DNA of 64,000 nucleotides, from NCBI RefSeq assembly GCF_024399475.1, contig NZ_CP101620.1:2771608-2835607 (forward strand), in the 5' to 3' direction. Position 1 is the first letter of the stretch. The number at the start of each line of letters is the position of its first letter. This document shows positions 28,027 through 38,017 of the stretch, piece by piece. The notes under the pieces are model-generated. The model saw only the letters and a list, made by a program, of their open reading frames with translations, was not told the DNA's origin and searched no databases. This DNA comes from Allocoprobacillus halotolerans. Lineage in GTDB: Bacteria; Bacillota_I; Bacilli_A; Erysipelotrichales; Coprobacillaceae. A program made the position numbers and the translations under genes.

Positions 28027-30423
28027 CTATTTAACAACGATGTTGACAATCTTATTTTTTACCACAATGATTTTCACAATGTTTTTACCATCTGTATGTG
28101 TCTTCACATTGTCTTGAGCTAAAGCTGTTTCTTTAACAACTTCATCATCTTCATCTTTATTGACTGTGATTTTAGCACGAAGTTTTCCATTGACTTGAAC
28201 AGCCATTTCAATTGTTGCTTGTTCCAACATCTTTTCATCATATGTTGGCCATGTTTCATAAGCTAAAGTATCTTCATGTCCTAATAATTGCCACATTTCT
28301 TCACAAACATGTGGAGCGATACAGCTTAACATTTTCACTAAGTTTTCAATATATGGACGATATACAGTTTTTGCTTTATAAGCTTCATTGACAAAAATCA
28401 TCATTTGTGAAATAGCTGTATTAAATCCTAATGTTTCATAATCATGTGTAACTTTTTTCACTGTTGAATGATAGATGAAATCTAAAGAATGATCATTTTC
28501 ATCACTTAATTTATCTGATTCAACAACTAAACGATAAACACGATCCAACCATTTTCTTGCACCATCAACTCCTGTTTCACTCCAAGGCTTACTTGCTTCT
28601 AATGGTCCCATAAACATTTCATAAACTCTTAATGTGTCAGCACCATAAGCTTTGACAATATCATCAGGATTAATGACATTGCCTTTAGATTTACTCATTT
28701 TTTCACCATTAGAACCTAAAATCATCCCTTGATGATAAAGTTTTTGGAATGGTTCTGGATGAGATAAATATCCTTTATCATATAAGTAACGATTCCACAT
28801 ACGAGAATAAAGCAAGTGTCCAACAGCATGTTCAGGTCCACCAACGTATAAATCAACAGGTAACCAATGATCCAATAACTTTCTATCAGCAATCGCATTT
28901 TCATTATGTGGATCAATATAACGCATATAATACCAGCTGCTACCAGCACTTCCAGGCATTGTACTTGTTTCACGTTTTCCTTGTTTTCCATCCACTGTCA
29001 CATTGACCCAGTCAGTTGCCTTATCTAGTGGTGAAGCGCCACTCTTAGATGGAGAATAATCTTCCAATGGTGGTAAAATCAATGGTAACTCATCATCTGA
29101 TAAAGCAACTGAAGTTCCATCATCAAAATTAACAACTGGAATAGGTTCACCCCAGTATCTTTGACGAGCAAAAATCCATTCTCTTAAACGATAATTAATT
29201 TTCTTTTCCCCACATCCATGTTCACTCAACCATTGAATCATTGTTTCAATCGCATCTTCTTTATTCATTCCATTTAAGAAATCAGAATTAATGTGTGTTC
29301 CATCTTGTGTCCATGCTTCTTTTGTGACATCACCACCTTCAAGCACTGGAATAATGTCCATTCCAAATTTTTTCGCAAATTCCCAGTCACGATCATCATG
29401 TGCCGGTACAGCCATAATTGCACCTGTTCCATATCCAGCTAAAACATAATCTGAAATCCAGATTGGAACTTTCTTTTGATTCACTGGATTAATCGCATAA
29501 GCACCCGTAAACACACCAGTCTTTTCTTTATTTAATTCAGTACGTTCTAATTCAGATTTTGTTGCACAAATTTTAACATAATTATCAACAGTTTCTTTTT
29601 GTTCTGGTGTTGTAATTTTTGTAACCAATTCATGTTCTGGTGCTAAAACACAATATGTTGCTCCAAATAAAGTATCACAACGTGTTGTAAATACTGTAAA
29701 CTTGTCATCATGTCCATCCACTTGAAAATGAACATGGGCCCCAATAGATTTTCCAATCCAGTTTCTTTGAATTTCTTTTGTTGATTCTGGCCAATCAATT
29801 GTTTCTAATCCTGCTAATAATTTTTCAGCATATGCTGGAATATCAATCACCCATTGTTTCATATTTTTTCTAACAACAGGATAACCTCCTCGTTCACTTT
29901 TTCCATCAATGATTTCATCATTCGCAAGAACTGTTCCTAATTCTTCACACCAATTGACAGGAATATCGATATTTTTAGCTAATCCATCTTCATAAAGTTG
30001 TTTAAAGATCCATTGTGTCCAATGATAGTAATCTGGATCACAAGTAGAAACACATTTATCCCAGTCAAATGAAAAACCTAACATTTTTAATTGAGTTGTA
30101 AATGTTTCAATATTTTTACGTGTAAATCCTTCAGGATGATTTCCTGTCTTAATTGCGTATTGTTCAGCTGGTAATCCAAACGCATCGAATCCCATAGGAT
30201 GTAAAACATTATATCCCTGCATTCTTTTCATTCTTGATATAATATCCGTTGCTGTATAACCTTCAGGATGTCCTACATGCAACCCTTGTCCAGATGGATA
30301 TGGAAACATATCCAAAGCATAGTATTTTGGTTTTGAAAAATCCCAAACATCAGTATAGAAAGTTTGATGTTCGTCCCAATATTTTTGCCATTTCTTTTCA
30401 ATGGCCTGATGATCAAATGACAT
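28027..30423 (-). CDS. leuS: Leucyl-tRNA synthetase
   Basis: This class I synthetase attaches leucine to tRNA-Leu in the cytoplasm. The 798-aa length is normal for Firmicutes. The HIGH motif is HVGH (49-52) in [15 protein letters not shown] and the KMSKS motif is KMSKS at about 574-578. The editing domain lies between them ([19 protein letters not shown]). The start is the ATG at 30423, nine nt after AAGGAGGG, rather than the GTG before it. It is expressed alone behind a leucine T-box, and is the first chromosomal gene next to the ICE. Confidence 0.97.
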   Translation of the reverse strand: MSFDHQAIEKKWQKYWDEHQTFYTDVWDFSKPKYYALDMFPYPSGQGLHVGHPEGYTATDIISRMKRMQGYNVLHPMGFDAFGLPAEQYAIKTGNHPEGFTRKNIETFTTQLKMLGFSFDWDKCVSTCDPDYYHWTQWIFKQLYEDGLAKNIDIPVNWCEELGTVLANDEIIDGKSERGGYPVVRKNMKQWVIDIPAYAEKLLAGLETIDWPESTKEIQRNWIGKSIGAHVHFQVDGHDDKFTVFTTRCDTLFGATYCVLAPEHELVTKITTPEQKETVDNYVKICATKSELERTELNKEKTGVFTGAYAINPVNQKKVPIWISDYVLAGYGTGAIMAVPAHDDRDWEFAKKFGMDIIPVLEGGDVTKEAWTQDGTHINSDFLNGMNKEDAIETMIQWLSEHGCGEKKINYRLREWIFARQRYWGEPIPVVNFDDGTSVALSDDELPLILPPLEDYSPSKSGASPLDKATDWVNVTVDGKQGKRETSTMPGSAGSSWYYMRYIDPHNENAIADRKLLDHWLPVDLYVGGPEHAVGHLLYSRMWNRYLYDKGYLSHPEPFQKLYHQGMILGSNGEKMSKSKGNVINPDDIVKAYGADTLRVYEMFMGPLEASKPWSETGVDGARKWLDRVYRLVVESDKLSDENDHSLDFIYHSTVKKVTHDYETLGFNTAISQMMIFVNEAYKAKTVYRPYIENLVKMLSCIAPHVCEEMWQLLGHEDTLAYETWPTYDEKMLEQATIEMAVQVNGKLRAKITVNKDEDDEVVKETALAQDNVKTHTDGKNIVKIIVVKNKIVNIVVK

Positions 30424-30445
30424 CACTTATCCCTCCTTATAATAT

Positions 30446-30672
30446 AAAAAGCCGTCCCTCTAAGGACGACTTTATCGCGATACCACCTTAGTTCATATAT
30501 GAAATATATCATATATGCTCTCAACACTTTAACGCAGCGTAACGACAAAAACTACTTCATTCATCTTTGTATCTCCAAGGCGAGTTCATTACATAACCTA
30601 TCTGTTTACACCAACCACAGACTCTCTTGAAAGTATTTGTAACTACTACTCCTTTTCATAGAATTTAGAACA
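30446..30672 (-). promoter_or_regulatory. Leucine T-box riboswitch upstream of leuS
   Basis: The minus strand carries the T-box core AAGGTGGTATCGCG (30489-30476), which pairs with uncharged tRNA-Leu ends. It is followed by the terminator GTCGTCC...GGACGGC with TTTTT (30470-30446). The likely specifier codon is CTC (30584-30582) in AATGAACTCGCCTTGGAG. When tRNA-Leu is uncharged the antiterminator forms and leuS is transcribed. Confidence 0.92.
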
Positions 30673-30678
30673 TAGAAT

Positions 30679-30706
30679 ATTATATCATATGTTTTATATT
30701 TTGCAA
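30679..30706 (-). promoter_or_regulatory. Sigma-A promoter of the leuS T-box transcript
   Basis: On the minus strand TTGCAA (30706-30701), a 16-nt spacer and TATAAT (30684-30679). Transcription would start near 30672, at the beginning of the T-box leader. Confidence 0.75.
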
Positions 30707-30714
30707 ATCTTTTC

Positions 30715-31436
30715 TTAAATTTTAGGAAAATGATACATCACAATCGTTCCAGCAATTGCCACATTTAATGATTCAATACTTTGAATAGGAATATACAAAG
30801 CATGATCACAAGCTTCTAATACACTTTGTGAAACACCCTGTCCTTCATTTCCTAAAACAAATGCCATATGTTTTTGAGGTTGATATTGAGAAATAGGCAA
30901 TGCCTCATGTAAAGATGTCCCATAGACAATCACATCATGATGATGCAATAATTCAATCGCTTTTTTTAACTCCATTTGACAAATAGGCATTTGAAACAAT
31001 GCTCCTTGCGTGGCACGAATGACCTTATCATTATATAAATCCACACTATCTGGTGACATAATAATCTGGTCATATCCTAGAGCCAAACTACTGCGAATAA
31101 TCGTTCCTAAATTTCCAGGATCTTGTATATTATCCAATAAAAGATAGCGTTCTTGATTAAATTTTATAGCCTGAGGCTTCTTTGTACAAACAGCCATTAT
31201 CGGTTGAGGTGTTTTGGTAAAAGCTATTTTTTCCATCACTTTTTGAGAAATATACAGTGTATCTTCCATAAAGCTTTCATCAAGTGTTGTCAAGATGGTT
31301 TGAATACACCCTGCCTTTCTTGCTTCTTCAACCAAATGATACCCTTCAACAAGAAACAAATCCTGTTCATCACGATATTTTTTTGTTTTAATTTCATTAT
31401 TTTTTTAATTGTTTCATTTTGAATAGATGTAATCAT
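30715..31436 (-). CDS. TrmH/SpoU-family 23S rRNA or tRNA 2'-O-methyltransferase (one frameshift)
   Basis: SPOUT-fold methyltransferase. Motifs are LLLDNIQDPGNLGTIIRSS (motif 1), FVLGNEGQGVS (motif 2) and IPIQSIESLNVAIAGTIVMYH (motif 3), which form the knotted SAM site. The true start is the ATG at 31436, overlapping the previous stop (ATGA). MITSIQNETIKKIMKLKQKK must join YRDEQDLFLVEGYH, but CAAAAAAATATCG seems to lack one A near 31375. Without that correction the protein would lose 26 N-terminal residues. The substrate nucleotide cannot be told from sequence. Confidence 0.88.
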
Positions 31437-32098
31437 GTATGTTTCCCCTTTAAACGTCTTTGTAATTGTTGATAGTTTGGTAATCTCTTGGCGATTTCCC
31501 GATAAAACAAAGCAGAATGATCATGATAAATAAAATGACATAACTCATGTACAATCACATAATCAATCAACTCTTTGTCCAAATGGATTAAACCTAAATG
31601 AAAAGAAATACGTTGTTCCTTATAATAACAACTACCCCATCGACTTTTATATTTTTTGATATCAATATGAGGCATATCTAAATCAAAATCATGAGCCAAA
31701 TAATGAATAACTCTTTCTTCAATATATTCACGTAATAATCTTTGACATTCCTTTTCAACACATGATTGAATATCATGATGATACACATACAAATCAGTCC
31801 CATGAAATTGACATCGTTTGATTCCCACATCTCTGATAACCAGGTGATAACGTTGATTAAAAATCAAAACAAAGCCATTTTCTGCATATTGAAAATAAGG
31901 TTGATAAGCATGAATCTGGTCTAATAAACGTTGACGATATGTATAAATCATCATTTCAATATATTTTTGAGGTGTTCCATAAGGTGCACTAATGACTAAA
32001 AGACCATCACGTACACGCATACGAACATTTTTAATATGTTTATAAGTTAACTGATAAGTCACAATCTCATCATTTAATTGCATTTGATATTCTTTCAT
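31433..32098 (-). CDS. YgjP/WLM-type zinc metalloprotease (DUF45)
   Basis: The 221-aa protein has the zinc-binding HELCH motif in YVIVHELCHFIYHDHSALFY and the upstream KSRWGSCYYKEQRISFHL block that marks the YgjP (M48-related, SprT-like) family. No signal or membrane segment is visible, so it is cytoplasmic. It overlaps the TrmH-type gene by four nt, forming a two-gene operon. Its substrate is unknown. Confidence 0.88.
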   Translation of the reverse strand: MKEYQMQLNDEIVTYQLTYKHIKNVRMRVRDGLLVISAPYGTPQKYIEMMIYTYRQRLLDQIHAYQPYFQYAENGFVLIFNQRYHLVIRDVGIKRCQFHGTDLYVYHHDIQSCVEKECQRLLREYIEERVIHYLAHDFDLDMPHIDIKKYKSRWGSCYYKEQRISFHLGLIHLDKELIDYVIVHELCHFIYHDHSALFYREIAKRLPNYQQLQRRLKGKHT

Positions 32099-32107
32099 AA
32101 ATCTCCT

Positions 32108-32137
32108 TGTATAAAACCCGTGAAATATCCCATATTA
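32108..32137 (+). promoter_or_regulatory. Sigma-G-like promoter of sspI
   Basis: TGTATA (32108-32113), a 17-nt spacer and CATATTA (32131-32137) match the forespore sigma-G pattern (TGNATA - 17/18 - CATACTA-like). The start codon follows 21 nt later. Confidence 0.6.
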
Positions 32138-32158
32138 TATAAGAAAGGACTGATAAAA

Positions 32159-32350
32159 ATGCGTGAAGCACTTTTAATGAATCTTAAAGGATTTTCACCT
32201 GCACAACTGCAAGAAACCATAGATGAGGGTATTGCATCTAAAGAAGAAACCATTTTAGTTGGTTTAGGTGTTCTCTTTGAACAATACTATAATTCTTTAG
32301 ATTCGGTTTCTAAACAACAATTCTTACAAAATCTAAGTTCTCTTTTATAG
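32159..32350 (+). CDS. sspI: Small acid-soluble spore protein I (SspI)
   Basis: The 63-aa protein starts at the ATG at 32159, behind AAGAAAGGA; the longer frame upstream lacks a ribosome site. The sequence has the SspI layout: REALLMNLKGFSPAQLQETIDEGIASKEETILVGLGVLFEQ matches residues conserved from Bacillus SspI (DAI..GEE..LPGLGVLFE). The group is expressed only in the forespore and packaged into spores. A sigma-G-like promoter upstream and a terminator downstream make it a single-gene unit, on the opposite strand to its neighbours. Confidence 0.85.
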   Translation: MREALLMNLKGFSPAQLQETIDEGIASKEETILVGLGVLFEQYYNSLDSVSKQQFLQNLSSLL

Positions 32351-32370
32351 ACCATTTATGGTCTTTTTTT
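32349..32370 (+). terminator. Terminator of sspI
   Basis: GACCAT-TT-ATGGTC followed by seven T, starting at the sspI stop codon. Confidence 0.85.
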
Positions 32371-32754
32371 ATGAATCCATAATTGTTTCACTTGCCTTAA
32401 AGCAATAAATAAACATAAGAAAATAAAATTCCATTGAAATAAATCCATCATCGGAACACAATATATAATGACTGCGATAATACATAAAATAAGACATAAT
32501 TTATAAGTTAAAATAGATTCATAAGTATCATATATGATTTTTGAAATTTCAAAAATCATATAATCTAATAACCATAACAATAAAAAATATAAGGTTGTAT
32601 AAATATTAACTAAAAATAAACGTTGCACTGCTTCAACAAATGAACACTCATAATATGAAATTAATGAAATCATAAAAGATACAAAAGCAATGACAAGAGT
32701 AGAAAAAGCATTTCTAAACATATAGAGTGTTATTTTATCTTTTTGTGTAGCCAT
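32356..32754 (-). CDS. Hypothetical membrane protein, four predicted helices
   Basis: The 132-aa protein is strongly hydrophobic, with about four transmembrane segments (TLVIAFVSFMISLISYY; LFLVNIYTTLYFLLLWLLDYMIF; LTYKLCLILCIIAVIIYCV; FIFLCLFIAL) and short charged ends. It starts two nt before the stop of the upstream gene at 32757, so the two are co-transcribed. No family is recognised; it may be a small partner of the anchored protein encoded upstream. Confidence 0.75.
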   Translation of the reverse strand: MATQKDKITLYMFRNAFSTLVIAFVSFMISLISYYECSFVEAVQRLFLVNIYTTLYFLLLWLLDYMIFEISKIIYDTYESILTYKLCLILCIIAVIIYCVPMMDLFQWNFIFLCLFIALRQVKQLWIHKKRP

Positions 32755-32756
32755 TG

Positions 32757-33595
32757 TTATTCTCCTTTACGTACAGGATTTAAAGGTAACATAAAAGTAT
32801 AAGGTTCTATATCATCTTCACTTTTCATTAATGTAATGACACAGCATAATTGCATATCTAATAAAGATTCAACACCATCATAATAACCAATATCTTCTAT
32901 TTGACCATTTAAAAAATCTTCTGTTTTTCCTTTTAAATAAACAAAACGTTCATAATCATTAATTTGATCTTGTTGTGTTTTATCTTTAATGTAAAGATAA
33001 TTAATGATCATATAAGGATATTTTTTTGCTAGTTCTTGGTCTTTACATGAAAAAGCTCCTGTCTTCAACCAATTCTTTGTGACATAAATATTGGTTAAAG
33101 TATAATCTTTATTCGCTGAAGTATAGGTTGACATATCTTGATTTTTCATCTCAATCGTTTGATGATAAACAGATTTGTTCTGTCTTTGAATTTCTATTTG
33201 TAACTTAGCATTTTGAATGCTTTGTTCATCAAAAATATGTTTACCCGTTTGTTCCTCTAAATAAACCACCTGATTATCATTTTCAATCTTGAGCATTTGA
33301 CTCAATGACTCATCTTTTAAAATCAGTGTGACAATCATCTCATCATTCTTTTTAAAAAACTGTGGTTGCACTGCTGTGATACGTCCACGACCATAGCCTT
33401 GTACTTTGCCTTTTTGATAAAATTCATAACCATCAATGATCAATTCCTCATTTTCACCATGCATACAATATTGATAATCGACCTTTTCAACATAGGTATG
33501 AAACATAAAATTAGGATACCAGAAAAAAGCGTTGCAATTAAAAATGCCAGTAAAATAAATGACAAAGTGAATTGTTTTTTGACTTCTTTATTCAT
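32757..33595 (-). CDS. Membrane-anchored hypothetical protein (one frameshift)
   Basis: The true start appears to be the ATG at 33595: MNKEVKKQ followed by a hydrophobic helix (FTLSFILLAFLIATLFSGIL). One T seems missing from CTAATTTTATG near 33515; restoring it joins the helix to FMFHTYVEKVDYQ and about 250 more residues. The outer part is polar and beta-rich with no recognised motif (GEMEELIIDGYEFY-like; YTLTNIYVTKNW; YLKGKTEDFLNG). The protein is probably displayed outside the membrane by an N-terminal anchor. Upstream is the htrA region on the same strand; downstream is the four-helix membrane protein. Confidence 0.65.
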
Positions 33596-33627
33596 ATAAT
33601 CACCAACACCCATTATATATTCTTTAT

Positions 33628-33655
33628 AAAAAAAGGAAAGAACTTTTCTCTTTCC
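33628..33655 (-). terminator. Terminator of the HtrA-like gene
   Basis: On the minus strand GGAAAGAG-AAAAG-TTCTTTCC followed by seven T, directly after the stop codon. Confidence 0.85.
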
Positions 33656-34768
33656 TTAAGAAGAACCTAATGTGACATTGACAGTAGATGTCGAACCATT
33701 ACGATTAACCGTTAATTTTACCGTATCTCCTGGATTTTTAGAATAAAGCTGTGTTAAGAAATCTTTATAAGATTCAATTTCTTGACCATCAAATTGTGTA
33801 ATAACATCGCCTGCTCTAATACCTGCTTTGCTGGCAGGAGAGTTACTTTGCACATCAGCTACATAGATTCCTTTATTTAAATTTGTTTGAATACGATACA
33901 TATATAATTCATATGAAGAATAGCTATCCAATGATAAAGCTGAAATACCAATTGTAGGACGATTGACTTTTCCAGTATCAATAATTTCTTCTACTAATTT
34001 TAAAGCATCATTAATTGGAATCGCAAATCCCATACCTTCAACTTCTTCAGAAGCTAATTTCATAGAAGTAATACCGACAAGTTCACCAGCCGCATTGACT
34101 AAAGCACCACCACTATTTCCTGGATTAATCGCTGCATCTGTTTGAATAACATTCATATCCCAGTCTTCACGACCATCATCATTTAAGTCGACAGAAACTG
34201 TTCTTGATGGAGCAGAAACAATTCCTTGAGTGACAGTTCCAGCATATTCAATACCTAATGGACTTCCAACTGCTAAAACAGGTTCCCCAGCCTCTAACAG
34301 ATTAGAATCTCCAACTTTAAAAGCTGAAACTTCAAAATTAACTGTCATTTTTAAAACGGCAATATCACCATATTCATCACTACCTAAACACTGGGCTTTC
34401 ACTGATTCCCCATTAGCATAAATGACTTCAATAGATTGAGCATTTTCAATAACATGATGATTTGTAATCACATAAACTGTTTTACCATCAACTTTATAAA
34501 TAACACCACTTCCACTACCAGCAAGCTGATTGTTTTGATAAACAGCTACACCTACTGAAGATTCTTTGGCACTTTCGATAATTTCTGTTAAATCAGATTT
34601 TACATCATAATTCACATTTTGAACAGCTGTTCCCGAGTCTGAAGAACGACTACCTTGATTTTCTCCTAAAACTTTATACATTAAAAACCCATTGCACCCT
34701 AACGACACAATCAATAAAAGCACAACCACAAATTTAAAAACTTTATTTTTATTCATATGTTTCATCAT
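33656..34768 (-). CDS. HtrA/DegP-like membrane-anchored serine protease with PDZ domain
   Basis: The 370-aa protein has an N-terminal transmembrane anchor (about 11-31), a trypsin-like S1C domain and one C-terminal PDZ domain (about 298-365). The catalytic triad is visible: His105 in TNHHVIENA, Asp135 in YGDIAVLK and Ser219 in NPGNSGGALV. The PDZ carboxylate loop region is KGIYVADVQSNSPASKAGIRAGD. The family degrades misfolded envelope proteins. The start is the ATG at 34768 behind GAAAGGAAAG. It has its own promoter and terminator, so it is a single-gene unit. Confidence 0.93.
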   Translation of the reverse strand: MMKHMNKNKVFKFVVVLLLIVSLGCNGFLMYKVLGENQGSRSSDSGTAVQNVNYDVKSDLTEIIESAKESSVGVAVYQNNQLAGSGSGVIYKVDGKTVYVITNHHVIENAQSIEVIYANGESVKAQCLGSDEYGDIAVLKMTVNFEVSAFKVGDSNLLEAGEPVLAVGSPLGIEYAGTVTQGIVSAPSRTVSVDLNDDGREDWDMNVIQTDAAINPGNSGGALVNAAGELVGITSMKLASEEVEGMGFAIPINDALKLVEEIIDTGKVNRPTIGISALSLDSYSSYELYMYRIQTNLNKGIYVADVQSNSPASKAGIRAGDVITQFDGQEIESYKDFLTQLYSKNPGDTVKLTVNRNGSTSTVNVTLGSS

Positions 34769-34839
34769 CAATCTTTCCTTTCTTTCATCATCCGATGATT
34801 TCTTTTTATAGCTTTATCATAATATAGAAATACCTCAAC

Positions 34840-34868
34840 ATTATTTTAAAAGTGTGTGAAAATGTCAA
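34840..34868 (-). promoter_or_regulatory. Promoter of the HtrA-like gene
   Basis: On the minus strand TTGACA (34868-34863), 17-nt spacer, AATAAT (34845-34840). The leader of about 70 nt contains no obvious terminator. Confidence 0.65.
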
Positions 34869-34876
34869 AATAATGT

Positions 34877-35719
34877 CTATTCTAATATTTTTTTGATGTC
34901 TTCCATATAATCTATTGCAAGTTGATAACCATAATGATAAAGACGATCTATCTTTTGTAAGTCTTTTTCAAAAGAATCAATTTGAAATTCTTCATGTGGT
35001 CTTAAAATCAGTGCTTTTCCTTCTCTTTCTAATTGTTCACAATAAGCAATAGTTTCATTATATAAAAGATGTCTTGTCAATAATGGCTGTACCAAGTTAG
35101 GATATTTTCTTTTTAAAAGACGACTTGCAACAATATTGGCTTTAGATAATGTCTTTTGATAACCTTTGGGTCTGGTTAAAACAATTAACAATTTCTCATG
35201 TCCATCTGCCATCGCTTTTTTGACTGGAATAGGATCACAGATACCACCATCATAGTATTTTTTCCCATTTAATGAAATCACTGGAAAAGCAAAAGGAATG
35301 GCACAAGTAGCTTTCAACATTGTACATTTTCGATCCAATTCTTTACCATCTAAATATTCACATTGTCCTGTTTCTACATTAGTGACACCCACTCTTATTT
35401 GAGCTGGATTATTTAAAAATGTTTCCCAATCAAAAGGATAAATGTCTTGAGGAATCGTTTCATAAGCATAACGTAATCCAAATAAACTACGATCATGGAT
35501 ATAATTACGTAAACCTACATAGCGTTTATCATGACGATGATTCATTAAAATATGATAATTACGTAAAGGCTGTTTAGATACATAAGAAAAACCATCAGTA
35601 ATACCTGCGGATACGCCTATCACATAAGGGAAATCAATATCATGATCATTTAAGGCATCCATCACACCACTTGAAAAAATCGGGCGAAATGTGCCACCTT
35701 CTAAAATTAAAGCTCCCAT
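34877..35719 (-). CDS. Patatin-like phospholipase
   Basis: The 280-aa protein has the patatin signature: an oxyanion-type N-terminus GALILEGGTFRPIFSSGVMDAL, the nucleophile elbow GVSAG with Ser37 (35-39), and the dyad Asp157 in YYDGGICDPIP. This Ser-Asp dyad fold hydrolyses acyl esters of lipids. There is no signal peptide, so it is likely cytoplasmic or membrane-associated. Its start overlaps the stop of the M42 peptidase gene (TAATG), so they form a two-gene operon. Confidence 0.93.
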   Translation of the reverse strand: MGALILEGGTFRPIFSSGVMDALNDHDIDFPYVIGVSAGITDGFSYVSKQPLRNYHILMNHRHDKRYVGLRNYIHDRSLFGLRYAYETIPQDIYPFDWETFLNNPAQIRVGVTNVETGQCEYLDGKELDRKCTMLKATCAIPFAFPVISLNGKKYYDGGICDPIPVKKAMADGHEKLLIVLTRPKGYQKTLSKANIVASRLLKRKYPNLVQPLLTRHLLYNETIAYCEQLEREGKALILRPHEEFQIDSFEKDLQKIDRLYHYGYQLAIDYMEDIKKILE

Positions 35720-36777
35720 TAACGTTTATCCTCCAACATTTGTTGATACATACTTTCATCGAATGTTTTTAAGAAATGAACAAGCATGTCAACAGTTGCT
35801 TCAAAATCATCAAGATGAACCATTGTATAATGAGAGTGCATATAACGTGTAGGAATGGAAACTGTTAAGTTCATCACACCAGCATTGACTTTACTTAATT
35901 CACCTGAATCTGTTCCACCTGCCAAATCCATATCTAATTGATAACGAATATGATGAGCCTGACAAATTTTTTCTAATTGCTTTAATAAACCACTATGTCC
36001 AATCACACTGCCATCCATAACGCAAAGAGCAACACCATTACCTAATTTCACATCATTTTGTTCACCACCAGGTAAATCATAAGAAAATGTCACATCTATC
36101 GCAATGGCCAAATCAGGCTGTACCATTTGTGCCACTGTTTTTGCCCCACGTAATCCTACTTCTTCTTGGACTGTACCTGCACCATAAAGCGTTGGATAAA
36201 TCTTTTCATGTTGTAAACGTTGCATCACTTCAATAATGACTGCCACCCCAATGCGATCATCCCACGCTTTAGAAAGCAAACATTTGCCTTGATTCATTTC
36301 TATAAAATGAGAAACAGGTGTGATAGGATTCCCTTTTCTAATACCCATATCAAGTACATCTTGCTTAGATAAAGCCCCAACATCTAAATACAAATCACTA
36401 ATTTTCAAAGGTTGGTCTTTTGATGATTTTGATAAAACATTCATAACACCTTGAATACGTTCTCCCTCACGTGTTTCAACATTCATTAATGTTGCTGGTA
36501 AATTTTGAGGATTCCAGCCACCCACAGCTTGAACCTTTATATAACCTTGTTCATCTATATCTTTCACTAAAAAACCAATCTCATCAACATGAGCCGTCAA
36601 CAAAACTTTAAAAGGACTTGAACCCTTTTGAATAGCGACTAAACTTCCTAATCCATCATATTCAAATTGATCAACAATATCTTCAAGATATGATTTCATC
36701 AATCTTGTCACATATTTTTCATGACCAGATATCCCATCAACAAGACTCAGTTGTTTTAACATATCTTTATCTACCAT
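35719..36777 (-). CDS. M42-family (FrvX/PepA) metallo-aminopeptidase
   Basis: The 352-aa protein is a dinuclear-metal cytoplasmic peptidase. Metal and catalytic motifs appear in order: TAHVDEIGFLV, KAWDDRIGVAV, TVQEEVGLRGA (catalytic Glu-Glu), AIDVTFSYD, GTDSGEL and the histidine region TRYMHSHYTM. Such enzymes trim peptides after proteolysis. The gene lies downstream of the ribosomal operon terminator and overlaps the patatin gene. Confidence 0.92.
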   Translation of the reverse strand: MVDKDMLKQLSLVDGISGHEKYVTRLMKSYLEDIVDQFEYDGLGSLVAIQKGSSPFKVLLTAHVDEIGFLVKDIDEQGYIKVQAVGGWNPQNLPATLMNVETREGERIQGVMNVLSKSSKDQPLKISDLYLDVGALSKQDVLDMGIRKGNPITPVSHFIEMNQGKCLLSKAWDDRIGVAVIIEVMQRLQHEKIYPTLYGAGTVQEEVGLRGAKTVAQMVQPDLAIAIDVTFSYDLPGGEQNDVKLGNGVALCVMDGSVIGHSGLLKQLEKICQAHHIRYQLDMDLAGGTDSGELSKVNAGVMNLTVSIPTRYMHSHYTMVHLDDFEATVDMLVHFLKTFDESMYQQMLEDKR

Positions 36778-36861
36778 TTTTCAAACCTCCTGTTCCTTAT
36801 TATACCTCTTTTTTATATCATCACAAGAGTCTTAAAAATTATTCCCACTTTTTAGATAAAA

Positions 36862-36886
36862 AAACAAAAAAGAGGTTGCCCTCTTT
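36862..36886 (-). terminator. Terminator of the infC-rpmI-rplT operon
   Basis: On the minus strand AAAAGAGG-GCAA-CCTCTTTT followed by TTG then seven T, just after the rplT stop. Confidence 0.85.
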
Positions 36887-36887
36887 T

Positions 36888-37247
36888 CTATTTTGTTAAT
36901 GCTTTTTTAGCTGTATCAACAATTGCTGTGAATCCTTCTGGATCTGCAATTGCAATTTCAGATAACATTTTTCTGTTGATGTCAACGTTTGCTAATTTTA
37001 AACCGTGCATTAATTTTGAGTAAGAAATATCATTCATTCTTGCAGCTGCATTAATACGTGCAATCCATAATCTTCTCATTTCACGTTTTAAATTTCTTCT
37101 ATCTCTATATGCATATTCTAAAGAGTTCATGACTTGTTCATGAGCAGTTTTATATAATGCATGTTTAGAACCAAAATATCCTTTGGCTAATTTTAAGATT
37201 TTCTTTCTTCTACGTCTAGTCGTATATCCACCTTTAACTCTTGCCAT
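36888..37247 (-). CDS. rplT: 50S ribosomal protein L20
   Basis: The 119-aa protein has the L20 pattern: [26 protein letters not shown], a long basic helix, and [17 protein letters not shown] ending in [16 protein letters not shown]. It binds 23S rRNA early in assembly and, in Firmicutes, represses its own operon through the leader. It is the third gene of infC-rpmI-rplT, with a ribosome site AGGAGG and 18 nt after rpmI. Confidence 0.98.
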   Translation of the reverse strand: MARVKGGYTTRRRRKKILKLAKGYFGSKHALYKTAHEQVMNSLEYAYRDRRNLKREMRRLWIARINAAARMNDISYSKLMHGLKLANVDINRKMLSEIAIADPEGFTAIVDTAKKALTK

Positions 37248-37265
37248 TTTTTATCCTCCTATTTA

Positions 37266-37460
37266 TTACCCTTGTAATCTTGATTTAATACGTTTCATAT
37301 CTGAAGGGTGTACTAAAGTTGCTTTTGCTAAATGTTTCTTTTGTTTATGAGTTTTGTTATGAGATAAATGTGAAACATAAGCATGTCCACGTTTATATTT
37401 TCCTGAACCAGTTCTTTTTAAACGTTTTTTAAGTCCACTATGAGATTTCATTTTTGGCAT
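37266..37460 (-). CDS. rpmI: 50S ribosomal protein L35
   Basis: The 64-aa protein matches L35: [20 protein letters not shown] then [22 protein letters not shown], with the usual basic composition. It is the middle gene of the operon, 17 nt after infC and 18 nt before rplT. Confidence 0.98.
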   Translation of the reverse strand: MPKMKSHSGLKKRLKRTGSGKYKRGHAYVSHLSHNKTHKQKKHLAKATLVHPSDMKRIKSRLQG

Positions 37461-37477
37461 AATTCAATATCCTCCTG

Positions 37478-38011
37478 TTATTTTTTCTTTGGCGCTAATA
37501 TAGCAGTTAATGTTCGTCCTTCTAATTTCGCAGGTTTTTCAATGACACAATAATCTGCACATTCAGCGACGAAATCATCCAGTATTTTTTGACCAATATC
37601 AATATGAGCGAGTTGTCTACCTCTAAAACGTACTGCAATCTTTACTTTATCTCCAGCTTCAAGCCACTTTAATGTTCTTTTTAATTTGACATTCTTATCA
37701 TGAACATCAATTGTTGGAGATAATTGTGTTTCTTTTAAAGATACCGTTTTAGAATTCTTTTTCATTTCTTTTTGTTTCTTTTGTTGTTCAAAACGATATT
37801 TTCCATAATCCATAATACGACATACTGGTGTTTTGGCTTTTGGAGCGACACACACTAAATCTAAATCCTGATCATATGCCACATTAATAGCTTGATTACG
37901 TGACATGACACCTAATTGGTCACCATTTTGATCAATGACTAAAACTTCTTTGAAACGAATCTTTTCATTAACCAAATCGTCATTTGATTGATTGTTATAC
38001 TTGCTAATAAT
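37478..38011 (-). CDS. infC: Translation initiation factor IF-3 (predicted AUU start)
   Basis: The 177-aa protein keeps the IF-3 N- and C-domains: LDLVCVAPKAKTPVCRIMDYGKYRFEQQKK and the C-terminal KVKIAVRFRGRQLAHI. It prevents premature subunit joining and checks the initiator tRNA. The GTG at 38017 overlaps the Shine-Dalgarno AGGAGG and is unlikely. Reading from the first ATT at 38011 gives (M)ISKYNNQ, aligning with the MISK start of B. subtilis IF-3. AUU starts are known in infC genes, where IF-3 autoregulates by rejecting the rare codon. Confidence 0.95.
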   Translation of the reverse strand: MISKYNNQSNDDLVNEKIRFKEVLVIDQNGDQLGVMSRNQAINVAYDQDLDLVCVAPKAKTPVCRIMDYGKYRFEQQKKQKEMKKNSKTVSLKETQLSPTIDVHDKNVKLKRTLKWLEAGDKVKIAVRFRGRQLAHIDIGQKILDDFVAECADYCVIEKPAKLEGRTLTAILAPKKK

Positions 38012-38017
38012 AGCCAC

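Noticed and set aside
28722-28991. 89-codon minus-strand open frame inside leuS
   Set aside because: Overlaps the conserved KMSKS part of leuS in a different frame; a shadow.
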